A stretch of 64,000 bases of DNA, taken from the NCBI RefSeq assembly GCF_003386205.1, contig NZ_QRDY01000014.1:62001-126000 (forward strand). The letters run 5' to 3'. This stretch comes from Cohnella lupini (GTDB lineage: Bacteria > Bacillota > Bacilli > Paenibacillales > Paenibacillaceae). The position numbers and the translations under genes were made by a program. The notes under the pieces were generated by a model that did not search any database, had not been told where the DNA came from, and worked only from the letters and a program-made list of their open reading frames with translations. Shown in pieces: positions 47,901 to 55,055 of this stretch (positions within the stretch are counted from its first letter, which is position 1; the number at the start of each line of letters is the position of its first letter).

Positions 47901-47965
47901 CTGGAGCGCAATCCGTCCTGTATAAAATTACTCTGAAATCGAATGGCCCCAAAGGAAAGGAATAA
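44906..47965 (+). CDS. Secreted lipoprotein with two CBM35-like domains and GH27-like catalytic domain
   Basis: Probable extracellular alpha-galactosidase-type enzyme. Lipoprotein signal TVLLVLFMFIVIAC with acylated Cys22. Two nearly identical CBM35-like modules (SYEAESPDNTLTGT...CSGGKKIGDFG...WGPDIDRI) at about 48-178 and 188-318 are spaced exactly 420 bp apart in the gene. A supersandwich and a clan GH-D barrel follow, with VPVGWNSWGAYGG, nucleophile in YIKIDFL (Asp769) and candidate acid/base in RISTDIDG (Asp830 or Asp832), then a C-terminal beta domain. ATG 44906 follows AAAGGGTGA. A cre-like site lies just upstream. Substrate is inferred from neighbours. Confidence 0.85.
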   Translation: MKRTKRLTTVLLVLFMFIVIACSGNLPTLSANSEMTNPAVNSSEVLSSYEAESPDNTLTGTAAVRDCKPETGCSGGKKIGDFGQGASVQFNNVNVPSSGAYSVKLYYITQNTDPIRVTVNDGAPYTFTMPTTADWDTLGSFSIEESLNAGNNTIKFDVGGWGPDIDRIEISVSDIPDEEDPGEVDLNSYEAESPDNTLTGTTAVRDCHRATGCSGGKKIGDFGKGASLQFNNVNVPSPGIYTLRLDYLTQNSDPIRVTVNGGAPDTLTLPKTANWDTLGSFNMEVSLNAGSNTILIDDNGGWGPDIDRIKISVSENPPENPGNDGQIGDIGSPVDSKKFGHIRVTEHEKGVTLSTDAYKVTYNTESGLAAYEWNGKVMATGIYSTVELDQSLSSKDYAEHLFSLGSVKKIKDSHGKGIQVTFENNQAGLPTMKQIYQIYEDLPYFVTSEEVHSETPIHTNNIAPIVMNAQGGIDIGSYTDNRVLVVPYDNDMWSRYNARTINTPLNTDWYVSSELTAIYNNDNRNGLIIGSITHDTWKTGISWSGSNDRLNKLKVYGGFSSIATTHDTIPHGTISGTTLKSPQILVGYYEDYRDGLESFGQANADVAPPLAFGKDVPKGVPVGWNSWGAYGGTLSYDKVIAVSNYFKENIQNKSFNNKGNIYINMDSYWNSLTQQQLKDAVKVIRQNGQKPGIYDGVFVYWGDNMNQVVEGTNGQYTYGEIIMKDYNGQILPKLDGGYALDPTHPGTKQRIEYYYKNFFELGFEYIKIDFLTHASLEGQHYDPNVKTGTQAYNEGLAYVNKVLGGKMFISASIAPLFPSQYAHSRRISTDIDGTLSSTEYQLNNLTYGWWQNGTIYTYTDPDYMTLLKGGSLAAAQTRVNSAVISGTVFLNSDDVNDPTAQQYMEELLTNPKVNAVAIKGEAFRPVEGNTGINAADTFVLKDKRDYYLAVFNYTQTPVTKTVDLARAGISGATNYTVTDLWTDDSYNTNGAGQINISLAGAQSVLYKITLKSNGPKGKE
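45050..45850 (+). repeat. 420-bp tandem duplication encoding the CBM35-like modules
   Basis: TATGAAGCGGAATCACCGG begins at both 45050 and 45470, and long identical stretches continue in register. Copies are far more similar in DNA than selection on protein alone would require, indicating a recent duplication. Confidence 0.85.
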
Positions 47966-47981
47966 ATCGACTAGATTATGA

Positions 47982-48026
47982 AAAAAGCGATACCGACTCC
48001 GGATTTTCGGGTAGGTATCGCTTTTT
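47982..48026 (+). terminator. Terminator of the secreted glycosidase gene
   Basis: Thirteen-bp perfect stem AAAAAGCGATACC / GGTATCGCTTTTT, T-rich at its 3' side. Confidence 0.93.
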
Positions 48027-48357
48027 AAGTACGGCTTTACCCTAAATTGATCGAACCAATTTGGGGTGTTCCGCGCGCAGGGGAGCGAAGCAGAAGCTGT
48101 GGTCCCCGCAAAGTAATCGGAATAAGTATCGAAGTACTAAGTCACTTTGCGGGCTAAGAAAAACGGCATCGATATTTACCGCTCCCGTTGGTAGACCGGA
48201 AGCGGATCGGTCTGCTTGAGTTGCATGATACGTTCTATTCTTGCGCTGCGGTGTTTCTTGCCCAAATGCCGATACGGCTCTTCGGTACCATTAGGCCATA
48301 GGCCGCTACTACTCCGGAGATACGTGGGACGCCCTTTGTAACATCTGTCGGTACGAA
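48027..48357. other. Intergenic stretch, possible decayed gene
   Basis: No intact gene. On the minus strand two overlapping short frames look protein-like (VVAAYGLMVPKSRIGIWARN and ERIMQLKQTDPLPVYQRER), as if one gene had been frameshifted; no family recognised. Confidence 0.3.
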
Positions 48358-48359
48358 TA

Positions 48360-48398
48360 TGTCAACCGCTTGACCTAAATAAGCGCTAAACTTATACT
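48360..48398 (+). promoter_or_regulatory. Promoter with LacI-type operator ahead of first LacI paralogue
   Basis: Operator GTCAACCGCTTGAC (48361-48374) overlaps -35 TTGACC (48370-48375), 17 bases before -10 TATACT (48393-48398). The same operator recurs at 50787. Confidence 0.8.
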
Positions 48399-48444
48399 TG
48401 GGCTATTAGAGGTTTGAGCTGGATCACGCTTGGAGGACAATTTA

Positions 48445-49422
48445 ATGGCTACGATAAAGGACATCGCAGATAAAGTCGGCGTGACCGTCACATCCGTATC
48501 GAGGGTTCTGAACAACAGAGGATATATCAGCGAGATGCTTAAGAAGAGAGTGCAAGAAGCAATGGAAGAGTTGAATTATCAACCCAATGAAGTTGCCCGT
48601 TCCTTAATTCGTAAAAAATCGAACATTATCGGTCTTATCATACCGGACGTCTCCCATCCGTTCTTCGGCGAAGTGACGAAATATATCGAATATTATGCGG
48701 ACAAGAACGGGTACAAATTATTGCTTTGTAATTCGAAGTTAAACAAACTGAAGGAAAAAGAGTACATCAACATGCTAAAGGGAAGTCAAGTGGATGGCAT
48801 TATTATGGGCAGCCATACGATGGACACCAAAGATTATACTTCCATTAAGTTGCCGATGGTGACCCTTGATCGTCAGATAACGGATACGATTCCGTATATC
48901 TCATCGGACAATTATAAAGGGGGGGAGCTAGCGACTAACTTACTAATAAAGAAGGGTTGCAAGAAAATCGCTCATATCAGCGGTAATCTCCACCTTAATC
49001 TATTGGCAAAATTAAGGCACGATGCTTTTAAGAAAGTCATAACTAACAAAGGCATCGAGCATATCGTATTGCAGACGGAAATTAACGGATTCAATTATGA
49101 TGAATACGAACAACTCGTCTCCTCCATGTTCCGGGAGCATCCGGATATCGATGGAGTCTTCGCTAGCAGCGACATCATCGCGGCTCAGGTCCTTAAAGAA
49201 TGTTATCGAATCGGAAAGTCGGTTCCCGAAGATATGAAGATTGTCGGGTATGACGGGATACAGCTAGGACAACTCATCACGCCAGGCATTACTACAATTA
49301 AGCAACCAACCAAGGAAATCGGTAAAATGGCCGTGAGGCTCATAATCGAGCAGATAGAAGGACAAGACGTATCGAAGGAAAATATTTTGCCGGTTAAATT
49401 GATAGAGAGGCAATCGACTTAG
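48445..49422 (+). CDS. LacI-family regulator, first of a paralogous pair
   Basis: Repressor with helix-turn-helix ATIKDIADKVGVTVTSVSRVLNN and a full ligand domain (NIIGLIIPDVSHPFFGEV, NGYKLLLCNS, SQVDGIIMGSHTM, VTLDRQI, VFASSDIIAAQVL, IVGYDGIQLGQ). Close paralogue of the next gene along its whole length. ATG 48445 follows TGGAGGA; the TTG at 48430 is less likely. Its promoter carries the operator also found ahead of the sucrose importer, so it is probably autoregulated and controls the sucrose genes; the inducer would be sucrose or a related sugar (inference). Confidence 0.93.
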   Translation: MATIKDIADKVGVTVTSVSRVLNNRGYISEMLKKRVQEAMEELNYQPNEVARSLIRKKSNIIGLIIPDVSHPFFGEVTKYIEYYADKNGYKLLLCNSKLNKLKEKEYINMLKGSQVDGIIMGSHTMDTKDYTSIKLPMVTLDRQITDTIPYISSDNYKGGELATNLLIKKGCKKIAHISGNLHLNLLAKLRHDAFKKVITNKGIEHIVLQTEINGFNYDEYEQLVSSMFREHPDIDGVFASSDIIAAQVLKECYRIGKSVPEDMKIVGYDGIQLGQLITPGITTIKQPTKEIGKMAVRLIIEQIEGQDVSKENILPVKLIERQST

Positions 49423-49430
49423 TTAAATCC

Positions 49431-49446
49431 GTATGGTTAACCATAC
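49431..49446. repeat. Perfect 16-bp palindrome
   Basis: GTATGGTTAACCATAC, just after the stop of the first LacI paralogue and ahead of the terminator. Could be an operator or a structural part of the transcript end. Confidence 0.5.
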
Positions 49447-49454
49447 TCTCGGGA

Positions 49455-49485
49455 GAAGCGGTTGCTTATGCAGCCGCTTTTTTGA
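49455..49485 (+). terminator. Terminator between the two LacI genes
   Basis: AAGCGGTTGC-TTAT-GCAGCCGCTT (one G-U pair) followed by TTTTT, so the two regulators are separate transcription units. Confidence 0.88.
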
Positions 49486-49652
49486 TATGAACAAGCAAGG
49501 AGAACTACAGCCAGTAAGGTGTCCGATTTTTACTACATAAACATTTTGTTCCTGATATAATTTAACATGCGTTGATTCGACGTTAAAGTATTTAAATCGT
49601 TGGTGCGCTTACATTATATGCATGACTTATATACAACAAAGGAGGAAATCCG

Positions 49653-50663
49653 ATGCCGTCAATCGATGACGTGGCCAAGAAAGCGGGAGTATCGGTCACG
49701 ACCGTGTCCCGCGTGCTTAATAATCGGGGATACATAAGCAGCGCCACGCGAGAAAAAGTATATCAGGTTATGAAAGAGATCAATTATCAGCCCAATGAGC
49801 TTGCTCGATCCTTGTTTAGGAAAAAGTCGAATTTGATCGGCCTCATTATTCCTGAAATTGCGCATCCGTTCTTTAGCGAACTTACGCAATTTATAGAACA
49901 CTACGCATTCCAAAACGGATATAAGCTGTTATTGTGCAATTCCGAACATGATCGGGCAAAAGAAAAAGAATACATAGATATGCTGAAAAAGAATCAAGTG
50001 GATGGAATCATTATGGGAAGTATGTTGCAGGAGACCGATGATTATCTGGAACTGAATTTACCGTTAGTTTCCTTTGACAGAAGTATTGCAGATCACATTC
50101 CGCTAGTATCCTCCGATAATTATAACGGGGGAGAACTGGCGGCTAAGATATTGATCGAAAAGGGCTGCCGACGACTCGCATTTGTGTATGGAGGAATCAA
50201 GGGATATTCCGGAGATTTACTGAATAACAAAAGCATGTTAGCGGGACTAAGGTATGACGGATATTCCAAGGAATGCAAGAAGAGAGATATACAGAGCACG
50301 GATTTTCACCTGGAAATCAATCGTTTTGCGAATCAACAGAGCACAGTGGAGCAACTCATGCGTTTTTTTCAAGAAAACGATAGCATTGACGGAATTTTTG
50401 CAACGAGCGATATTATCGCCGCCTGCGCCATTCAAGCGTGTTCAAAAATGAATTTAAAAATTCCCGACGATGTCAAGATCGTTGGGTATGACGACGTGTT
50501 GTTGGCTTCTCTGATTGCGCCGGCCGGACTTACGAGTATTAGGCAACCGATTGAGGCAATGGCCAAGCAATCGATAGACTTAATCATTAAACAGATTCAA
50601 GGCGAGCAGGTGGAAAAGAAATACACTTTAGAAGTCACGTTAGCGGAAAGAGGGACTACGTAG
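49653..50663 (+). CDS. LacI-family regulator, second of a paralogous pair
   Basis: Repressor with helix-turn-helix PSIDDVAKKAGVSVTTVSRVLNN and ligand domain matching its upstream paralogue nearly motif for motif (LIGLIIPEIAHPFFSEL, NGYKLLLCNS, QVDGIIMGSML, IFATSDIIAACAI, IVGYDDVLLAS). It differs by a loop with extra residues around 188-200 (IKGYSGDLLNNKSM). AAAGGAGGAAA precedes the ATG. Followed at 200 bases by the sucrose importer, whose promoter carries two operator copies. Two repressors with related DNA-binding helices may share or compete for these sites. Confidence 0.93.
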   Translation: MPSIDDVAKKAGVSVTTVSRVLNNRGYISSATREKVYQVMKEINYQPNELARSLFRKKSNLIGLIIPEIAHPFFSELTQFIEHYAFQNGYKLLLCNSEHDRAKEKEYIDMLKKNQVDGIIMGSMLQETDDYLELNLPLVSFDRSIADHIPLVSSDNYNGGELAAKILIEKGCRRLAFVYGGIKGYSGDLLNNKSMLAGLRYDGYSKECKKRDIQSTDFHLEINRFANQQSTVEQLMRFFQENDSIDGIFATSDIIAACAIQACSKMNLKIPDDVKIVGYDDVLLASLIAPAGLTSIRQPIEAMAKQSIDLIIKQIQGEQVEKKYTLEVTLAERGTT

Positions 50664-50786
50664 AGAAATACGAATCGGCGATAGGCATTCATCTACTTCA
50701 ACTTACAATTGTCGCTCGGCACTTCGTCCGTTTTCCGGTCGAAAGCCTGGGCGACTTGTGATATACAGGAGGAAAAATAAATGTAT

Positions 50787-50825
50787 GTCAACCGCTTGAC
50801 ACATTATATGTCAAGCGGTTAATAT
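50787..50825 (+). promoter_or_regulatory. Sucrose-operon promoter with two LacI-type operators
   Basis: First operator GTCAACCGCTTGAC (50787-50800) overlaps -35 TTGACA (50796-50801). A second, inverted copy TGTCAAGCGGTTA (50809-50821) fills the 17-base spacer and touches the -10 (TTAATA/TAATAT at 50819-50825). Binding would directly block RNA polymerase. Confidence 0.82.
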
Positions 50826-50877
50826 AAATTTGAAAGTGAGCTGATTACGCTTTCAATACAATCATGGGGGAGTACAA

Positions 50878-52257
50878 ATGAAACGATCCAAGTTACTAAT
50901 TTTAGGGGTATGTATGGTATTCGTTCTTTCGTTGTTAGCGGCTTGCTCTCAAGATAATACAAAAAATAATGCATCGGGAGCTTCAAGCGAGCCGAGCGAA
51001 ACGCAACAAGCTACGGGTACGGAGTCGCAGTCGGCAAAAGAAGTGAAAATTACTTTTTTTAACACGTCGGCAGAAATAAACACGGTATTCGAGAACCTAT
51101 TCAAAGTGTATAAGGAAGAGCATCCGAACGTGACCGTGGAATTGATTCCGACGCCTATCGGAGGTGCGCAGATCGAGAAGTTCCAGTCTTTATTGGCCTC
51201 CGGCAATCCGGCAACCGTAGTGAATCTAGATGCGGGAACGATTTTTCAGTATAAAGACAAATTTCTCGACCTGGAACCCGAGAAAGCCAAATACGAAGAC
51301 CTTGCCTTAACAGGCGCGATAGACGGTGCATTGCTTGACGGGAAATTTATCGGCGTACCCTATTCCGCGCAAGGATACGGACTGTTATATAACAAACGCG
51401 TAGTGGAGGAAGCTATTGGCGGGGCTTTCGATCCAGCGACTATCCAAACACGCAGCGATCTTGAAGCTTTGTTTAAGAAAATCGAGGCAACCGGCAAAGC
51501 TCCGATCATGATTCATGGTGCGGACTGGTCACTAGGCTCCCACTATCAAGGCTTGGCGTACTCCTTGCAGTCAAATGACGTAGAGACAAATCGTCAATTC
51601 GTGGAAGATGTGAAAAACGGCACTGCCGATTTGTCGACGAACCAAGCTTTCAACGGCTTGATGGATACGCTCGATATGCTAAAAAAATACAATGCGCGTA
51701 AAAGCGATCCGCTAGTTGCCGATTATAATAAAGATAGCGCAGATTTTGCAAAAGGTGAGGCTGCTTTCTTCTTTATGGGGGATTGGTCATGGGCTGTCAT
51801 CGGGCCGCTTGAAGGTCGGGACAACGAATTCGGAATACTCCCGGTTCCGATTAGCGATAACGCTGCGGATTATGGGAATACGCAAGTGGCGTATACGGAG
51901 CCTAAATTGTTTGCCATCGATAATTCGGGATCCACGCCCGAACAACAAGAAGCGGCTAAGACGTTTATTGAATGGTTGATTACAAGCGAAGCCAGCCAAA
52001 AAGCCATTATCGGCGAAAGCGGTCTTGCAATGCCTTATAAAAACTTGAAGGTCGAAAGTTCAAATCCAATGTCTAGTGCCATCGCCAAATATGTCGCGGA
52101 AGGAAAGACAGTAAACATCGGAGTTACCAACTACTTCCCGGCGGATTGGTGGGCGAAGACCGGTGCTTCCATGCAGAAGTATTTAGTCGATAAGTTAGAT
52201 CGCGCGGGACTAACCAAAGAAATTCAAGATTACTGGAAATCAACTGCGGGAAAATAA
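50878..52257 (+). CDS. ABC sugar-binding lipoprotein, sucrose cluster
   Basis: Solute receptor of the family 1 type: lipoprotein signal with lipobox LAAC (Cys23), Ser/Asn/Thr-rich tether, then KITFFNTSAEINTVFENLFKVYKEEHPNVTVELI, GNPATVVNLDAG, YSAQGYGLLYNKRVVEEA, FFFMGDWSWAVIGPLEGRDNEFGILP and a C-terminal WAKTGASMQKYLV segment. GGGGAG precedes ATG 50878. First gene of an operon with two permeases, a sugar kinase and a sucrose phosphorylase, so sucrose is the likely ligand (context inference). Confidence 0.92.
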   Translation: MKRSKLLILGVCMVFVLSLLAACSQDNTKNNASGASSEPSETQQATGTESQSAKEVKITFFNTSAEINTVFENLFKVYKEEHPNVTVELIPTPIGGAQIEKFQSLLASGNPATVVNLDAGTIFQYKDKFLDLEPEKAKYEDLALTGAIDGALLDGKFIGVPYSAQGYGLLYNKRVVEEAIGGAFDPATIQTRSDLEALFKKIEATGKAPIMIHGADWSLGSHYQGLAYSLQSNDVETNRQFVEDVKNGTADLSTNQAFNGLMDTLDMLKKYNARKSDPLVADYNKDSADFAKGEAAFFFMGDWSWAVIGPLEGRDNEFGILPVPISDNAADYGNTQVAYTEPKLFAIDNSGSTPEQQEAAKTFIEWLITSEASQKAIIGESGLAMPYKNLKVESSNPMSSAIAKYVAEGKTVNIGVTNYFPADWWAKTGASMQKYLVDKLDRAGLTKEIQDYWKSTAGK

Positions 52258-52283
52258 TAATTCAACAAGTATGATAATAAAAG

Positions 52284-52311
52284 AGGGGTATTCGGTGATA
52301 ACCGATACCCT
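52284..52311 (+). terminator. Intercistronic hairpin after sucrose SBP
   Basis: GGGTAT-T-CGGT-GATA-ACCGATACCC, a stem with one bulge and no T run, in the 92-base gap before the permeases. Likely stabilises the binding-protein message or attenuates downstream genes. Confidence 0.65.
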
Positions 52312-52349
52312 TCGATTATTTACTAATCATAACAAGAGGATGTAATGCT

Positions 52350-53231
52350 ATGACAAACAAGAAGACGATAAGGAATGCGGGAACTTTTCTACTCTTTGGC
52401 GGCCCCTCCGTATTTGCGTTTTTTGCCGTTGTTTTGATCCCGTTTCTATTCGGGCTATACCTAACGCTTACGAGTTGGGATGTACGCGTAGGAGACCATA
52501 CATTCCTAGGATTCGCTAATTACGTGGAAGTTTTTAAGGATAAGGTATTCTTTACCCAGTTATGGTTCACGTTGAAATACGTATTCTTTACGGTTGCCAT
52601 TGCCAATATTGCGGCATTCTTTCTTGCGTTTGCGTTAACTAGCGGTTTTAAAGGACAGCAATTTCTCAGGACGGGATTTTTTACTCCGAATCTCATCGGG
52701 GGGCTTGTGCTAGGCTATTTATGGCAACTTCTGTTTTCTCAGGTCCTTCCTTATGTAGGCGAAAAGTATGGGTGGTCCTTATTCGAAACTTCTTGGCTGA
52801 CAGATACGGACAAGGGATTCTGGGCACTGGTTATCGTATCGGCCTGGCAATTTATCGGTTATTTAATGATTATTTATATTGCCGGATTCATGAGCGTTCG
52901 AGTTGATGTATTAGAAGCAGCAAGCATTGATGGAGCTAACGGATTAACTAAAATCAGAAAAATCATCCTTCCGCTGTCCGCGCCGGCGATCGTGATTTGT
53001 ATTTTCATTTCGATTTCCCGTTCCTTTTTGACCTATGATCTTAATTTGGCGCTAACCAAGGGAGGGCCATTCAATTCTACCGAATTGTCGTCCTATCATG
53101 TCGTCCAAAAAGCTTTTCTTTCAAATGAATATGGAATAGGGCAGTCCGAAGCCGTTGTATTATTTGCCGTCGTGGCCATTATCGCGTTGACTCAGGCATA
53201 CTTTTTGAAAAAATTGGAGGTCGAAGAGTAG
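52350..53231 (+). CDS. ABC sugar permease, MalF type, sucrose cluster
   Basis: Six-helix permease with EAA loop EAASIDGANGLTKIRKIILPLSAP. Its stop codon overlaps the GTG start of its partner by one base (TAGTG), indicating coupled translation. Start ATG at 52350 with AAGAGGA upstream. Confidence 0.92.
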   Translation: MTNKKTIRNAGTFLLFGGPSVFAFFAVVLIPFLFGLYLTLTSWDVRVGDHTFLGFANYVEVFKDKVFFTQLWFTLKYVFFTVAIANIAAFFLAFALTSGFKGQQFLRTGFFTPNLIGGLVLGYLWQLLFSQVLPYVGEKYGWSLFETSWLTDTDKGFWALVIVSAWQFIGYLMIIYIAGFMSVRVDVLEAASIDGANGLTKIRKIILPLSAPAIVICIFISISRSFLTYDLNLALTKGGPFNSTELSSYHVVQKAFLSNEYGIGQSEAVVLFAVVAIIALTQAYFLKKLEVEE

Positions 53232-54055
53232 TGCGCGTTCTTAAAACGACGATCTATTTGAAAACAATTTCCCTTTATATATTGCTGCTAGTATTTCTAT
53301 TTCCTTTCTTAGTTATCATTCTGAATACCTTTAAGACGACTCAACAATTCGTCGAAAGTCCGCTATCGTTGCCCACTCGATTCAGCTTCGACAATTACGG
53401 CAAAGCGTTTAAGGATATGGATTTTATTACGGGATTTTTGAATTCGAGCATGATTACGATTATTAGCGTGCTTCTTATCGTTTTGTTCTCGTCAATGACC
53501 GGCTATTTATTCGTCCGTTTCAATTGGAAAGCGAACAGCGTATTATTCTATGCGATGCTGGCATCGATGACGCTGCCTTTCCAAGCGTTGATGATTCCGT
53601 TGGTCGTTATTTACGGAGATCTTGGCTTGCTTAATTCAAAAGGAACTTTGCTCTTCATGTATTTGGGCTTTGGCGTACCGTTTGCCGTGTTTACGTTTCA
53701 TGGCTTTATCAAGGGAGTGCCCCTCGAGCTGGAGGAGTCCGCTTCCATTGATGGAAGCTCTAGGGCGCGAACCTTCTTTCAAATCGTAGTTCCGTTGTTA
53801 AAGCCGGTGATGGTAACCCTTATCGTTCTGGATACGCTGTGGATCTGGAACGACTATCTCTTACCTAGCTTGCTATTGCAATCCCCTTCCATGAGGACGC
53901 TTCCGCTTTCCAATTATGGATTCTTCTCTACCTATTCGGTCGACTTCTCCCCATTGATGGCCGGGTTAATTATGACGATTATTCCGGTTCTCATCCTTTA
54001 CCTGATTCTTCAGAAGCATATTATTAAGGGAATTACGGAGGGTGCGTTAAAATAG
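53231..54055 (+). CDS. ABC sugar permease, MalG type, sucrose cluster
   Basis: Second permease subunit, EAA loop EESASIDGSSRARTFFQIVVPLLKP, family-typical PLVVIYGDLGLLNSKGTL region and C-terminal QKHIIKGITEGALK. GTG start at 53231, ribosome-binding site GGAGGTCG inside the preceding gene. Confidence 0.92.
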   Translation: MRVLKTTIYLKTISLYILLLVFLFPFLVIILNTFKTTQQFVESPLSLPTRFSFDNYGKAFKDMDFITGFLNSSMITIISVLLIVLFSSMTGYLFVRFNWKANSVLFYAMLASMTLPFQALMIPLVVIYGDLGLLNSKGTLLFMYLGFGVPFAVFTFHGFIKGVPLELEESASIDGSSRARTFFQIVVPLLKPVMVTLIVLDTLWIWNDYLLPSLLLQSPSMRTLPLSNYGFFSTYSVDFSPLMAGLIMTIIPVLILYLILQKHIIKGITEGALK

Positions 54056-54086
54056 GTATTCATTATTTTATTTAGGAGGACTTTGA

Positions 54087-55043
54087 GTGTTTGGGTTCGA
54101 CGATCGAATACAGTTTCGGAACACAAAAAATGATATTTTAACCGTCGGAGAACTCTTAATAGATATGATTTCTACTGAATATGGCGATCATTCCGAAGGG
54201 AATACGTACACTAAGCTGTTCGGGGGATCGCCGTCTAATATAGCATTGAACGTAAAGAAGCTAGGCATAAACTCACTGGTGGCTTCTGCGGTTGGAGAAG
54301 ATGGCTTAGGATCGTTCTTAATCGATCAACTCCGAAATGCGGACATTGATACGAACGGCGTTCAAAGGACTGATTATTCGACGAGTATGGTCGTTATAAC
54401 GAAGAGTAAATCGTCGCCTGTTCCTATATTTTATAGAGGGGCAGACTATCAATTAGCTTTTACTCCAGTCCTTGAAGAATACTTGATCCGTTCAAAGATC
54501 GTCCACTTTTCAAGTTGGCCGATATCGATGATGCCGGTACGACATACAATTGAAAAAGTGATTGAAAAGGCAAGGGAGAACGAAGTGCTGATAGGTTTCG
54601 ACCCCAATTATCACCCGATGATATGGCAAAAGGGCGAAGATGGGATCGAATACGTTAAATCCATCATAGGAAAGGTCGATATTATAAAGCCTTCCGAGGA
54701 TGATGCGGAGAGATTGTTCGGCAAAGATACGAATGAGAATCAAGTGAAAAAGTTTCTGGAATACGGCGCAAAGCTTGTCATTCTGACTTTGGGTAAGGAT
54801 GGCGCTATCGTATCTAATGGAGTAGAGACGATTAAATACAGTACCTTAGCTACGGATGTCGTAGATACGACCGGAGCAGGCGACGCGTTCTGGTCTGGAT
54901 TTTATACGGCTATCATTAAGGGATATACCATTAGAGAAGCGCTTGCCCTAGGTTTTGCCGTCAGCGCTTACCAGCTGAAATTTACGGGCGCGATCGTGGA
55001 TTTGCCGAAGCTTGAGATCTTGCAAGAACGATATGGATTATAG
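54087..55043 (+). CDS. PfkB-family sugar kinase (likely fructokinase)
   Basis: ATP-dependent ribokinase-fold kinase that probably phosphorylates the fructose released by sucrose phosphorolysis. Signature motifs: GELLIDMIS near the N-terminus, GGSPSNIALNVKKLG, VGEDGLGSFLIDQL, IIKPSEDDAERLFG, LVILTLGKDGAIV and the C-terminal PfkB motif DTTGAGDAFWSGF with the catalytic Asp. Length 318 is normal. GTG start with AGGAGGA upstream. Fructose specificity is inferred from its place between the importer and sucrose phosphorylase. Confidence 0.92.
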   Translation: MFGFDDRIQFRNTKNDILTVGELLIDMISTEYGDHSEGNTYTKLFGGSPSNIALNVKKLGINSLVASAVGEDGLGSFLIDQLRNADIDTNGVQRTDYSTSMVVITKSKSSPVPIFYRGADYQLAFTPVLEEYLIRSKIVHFSSWPISMMPVRHTIEKVIEKARENEVLIGFDPNYHPMIWQKGEDGIEYVKSIIGKVDIIKPSEDDAERLFGKDTNENQVKKFLEYGAKLVILTLGKDGAIVSNGVETIKYSTLATDVVDTTGAGDAFWSGFYTAIIKGYTIREALALGFAVSAYQLKFTGAIVDLPKLEILQERYGL

Positions 55044-55055
55044 GAGACTCCCGAA

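Noticed and set aside
49431-49446. GTATGGTTAACCATAC as a third LacI operator type
   Set aside because: It lies downstream of a stop codon and before a terminator, not at a promoter, so regulatory use is unsupported.
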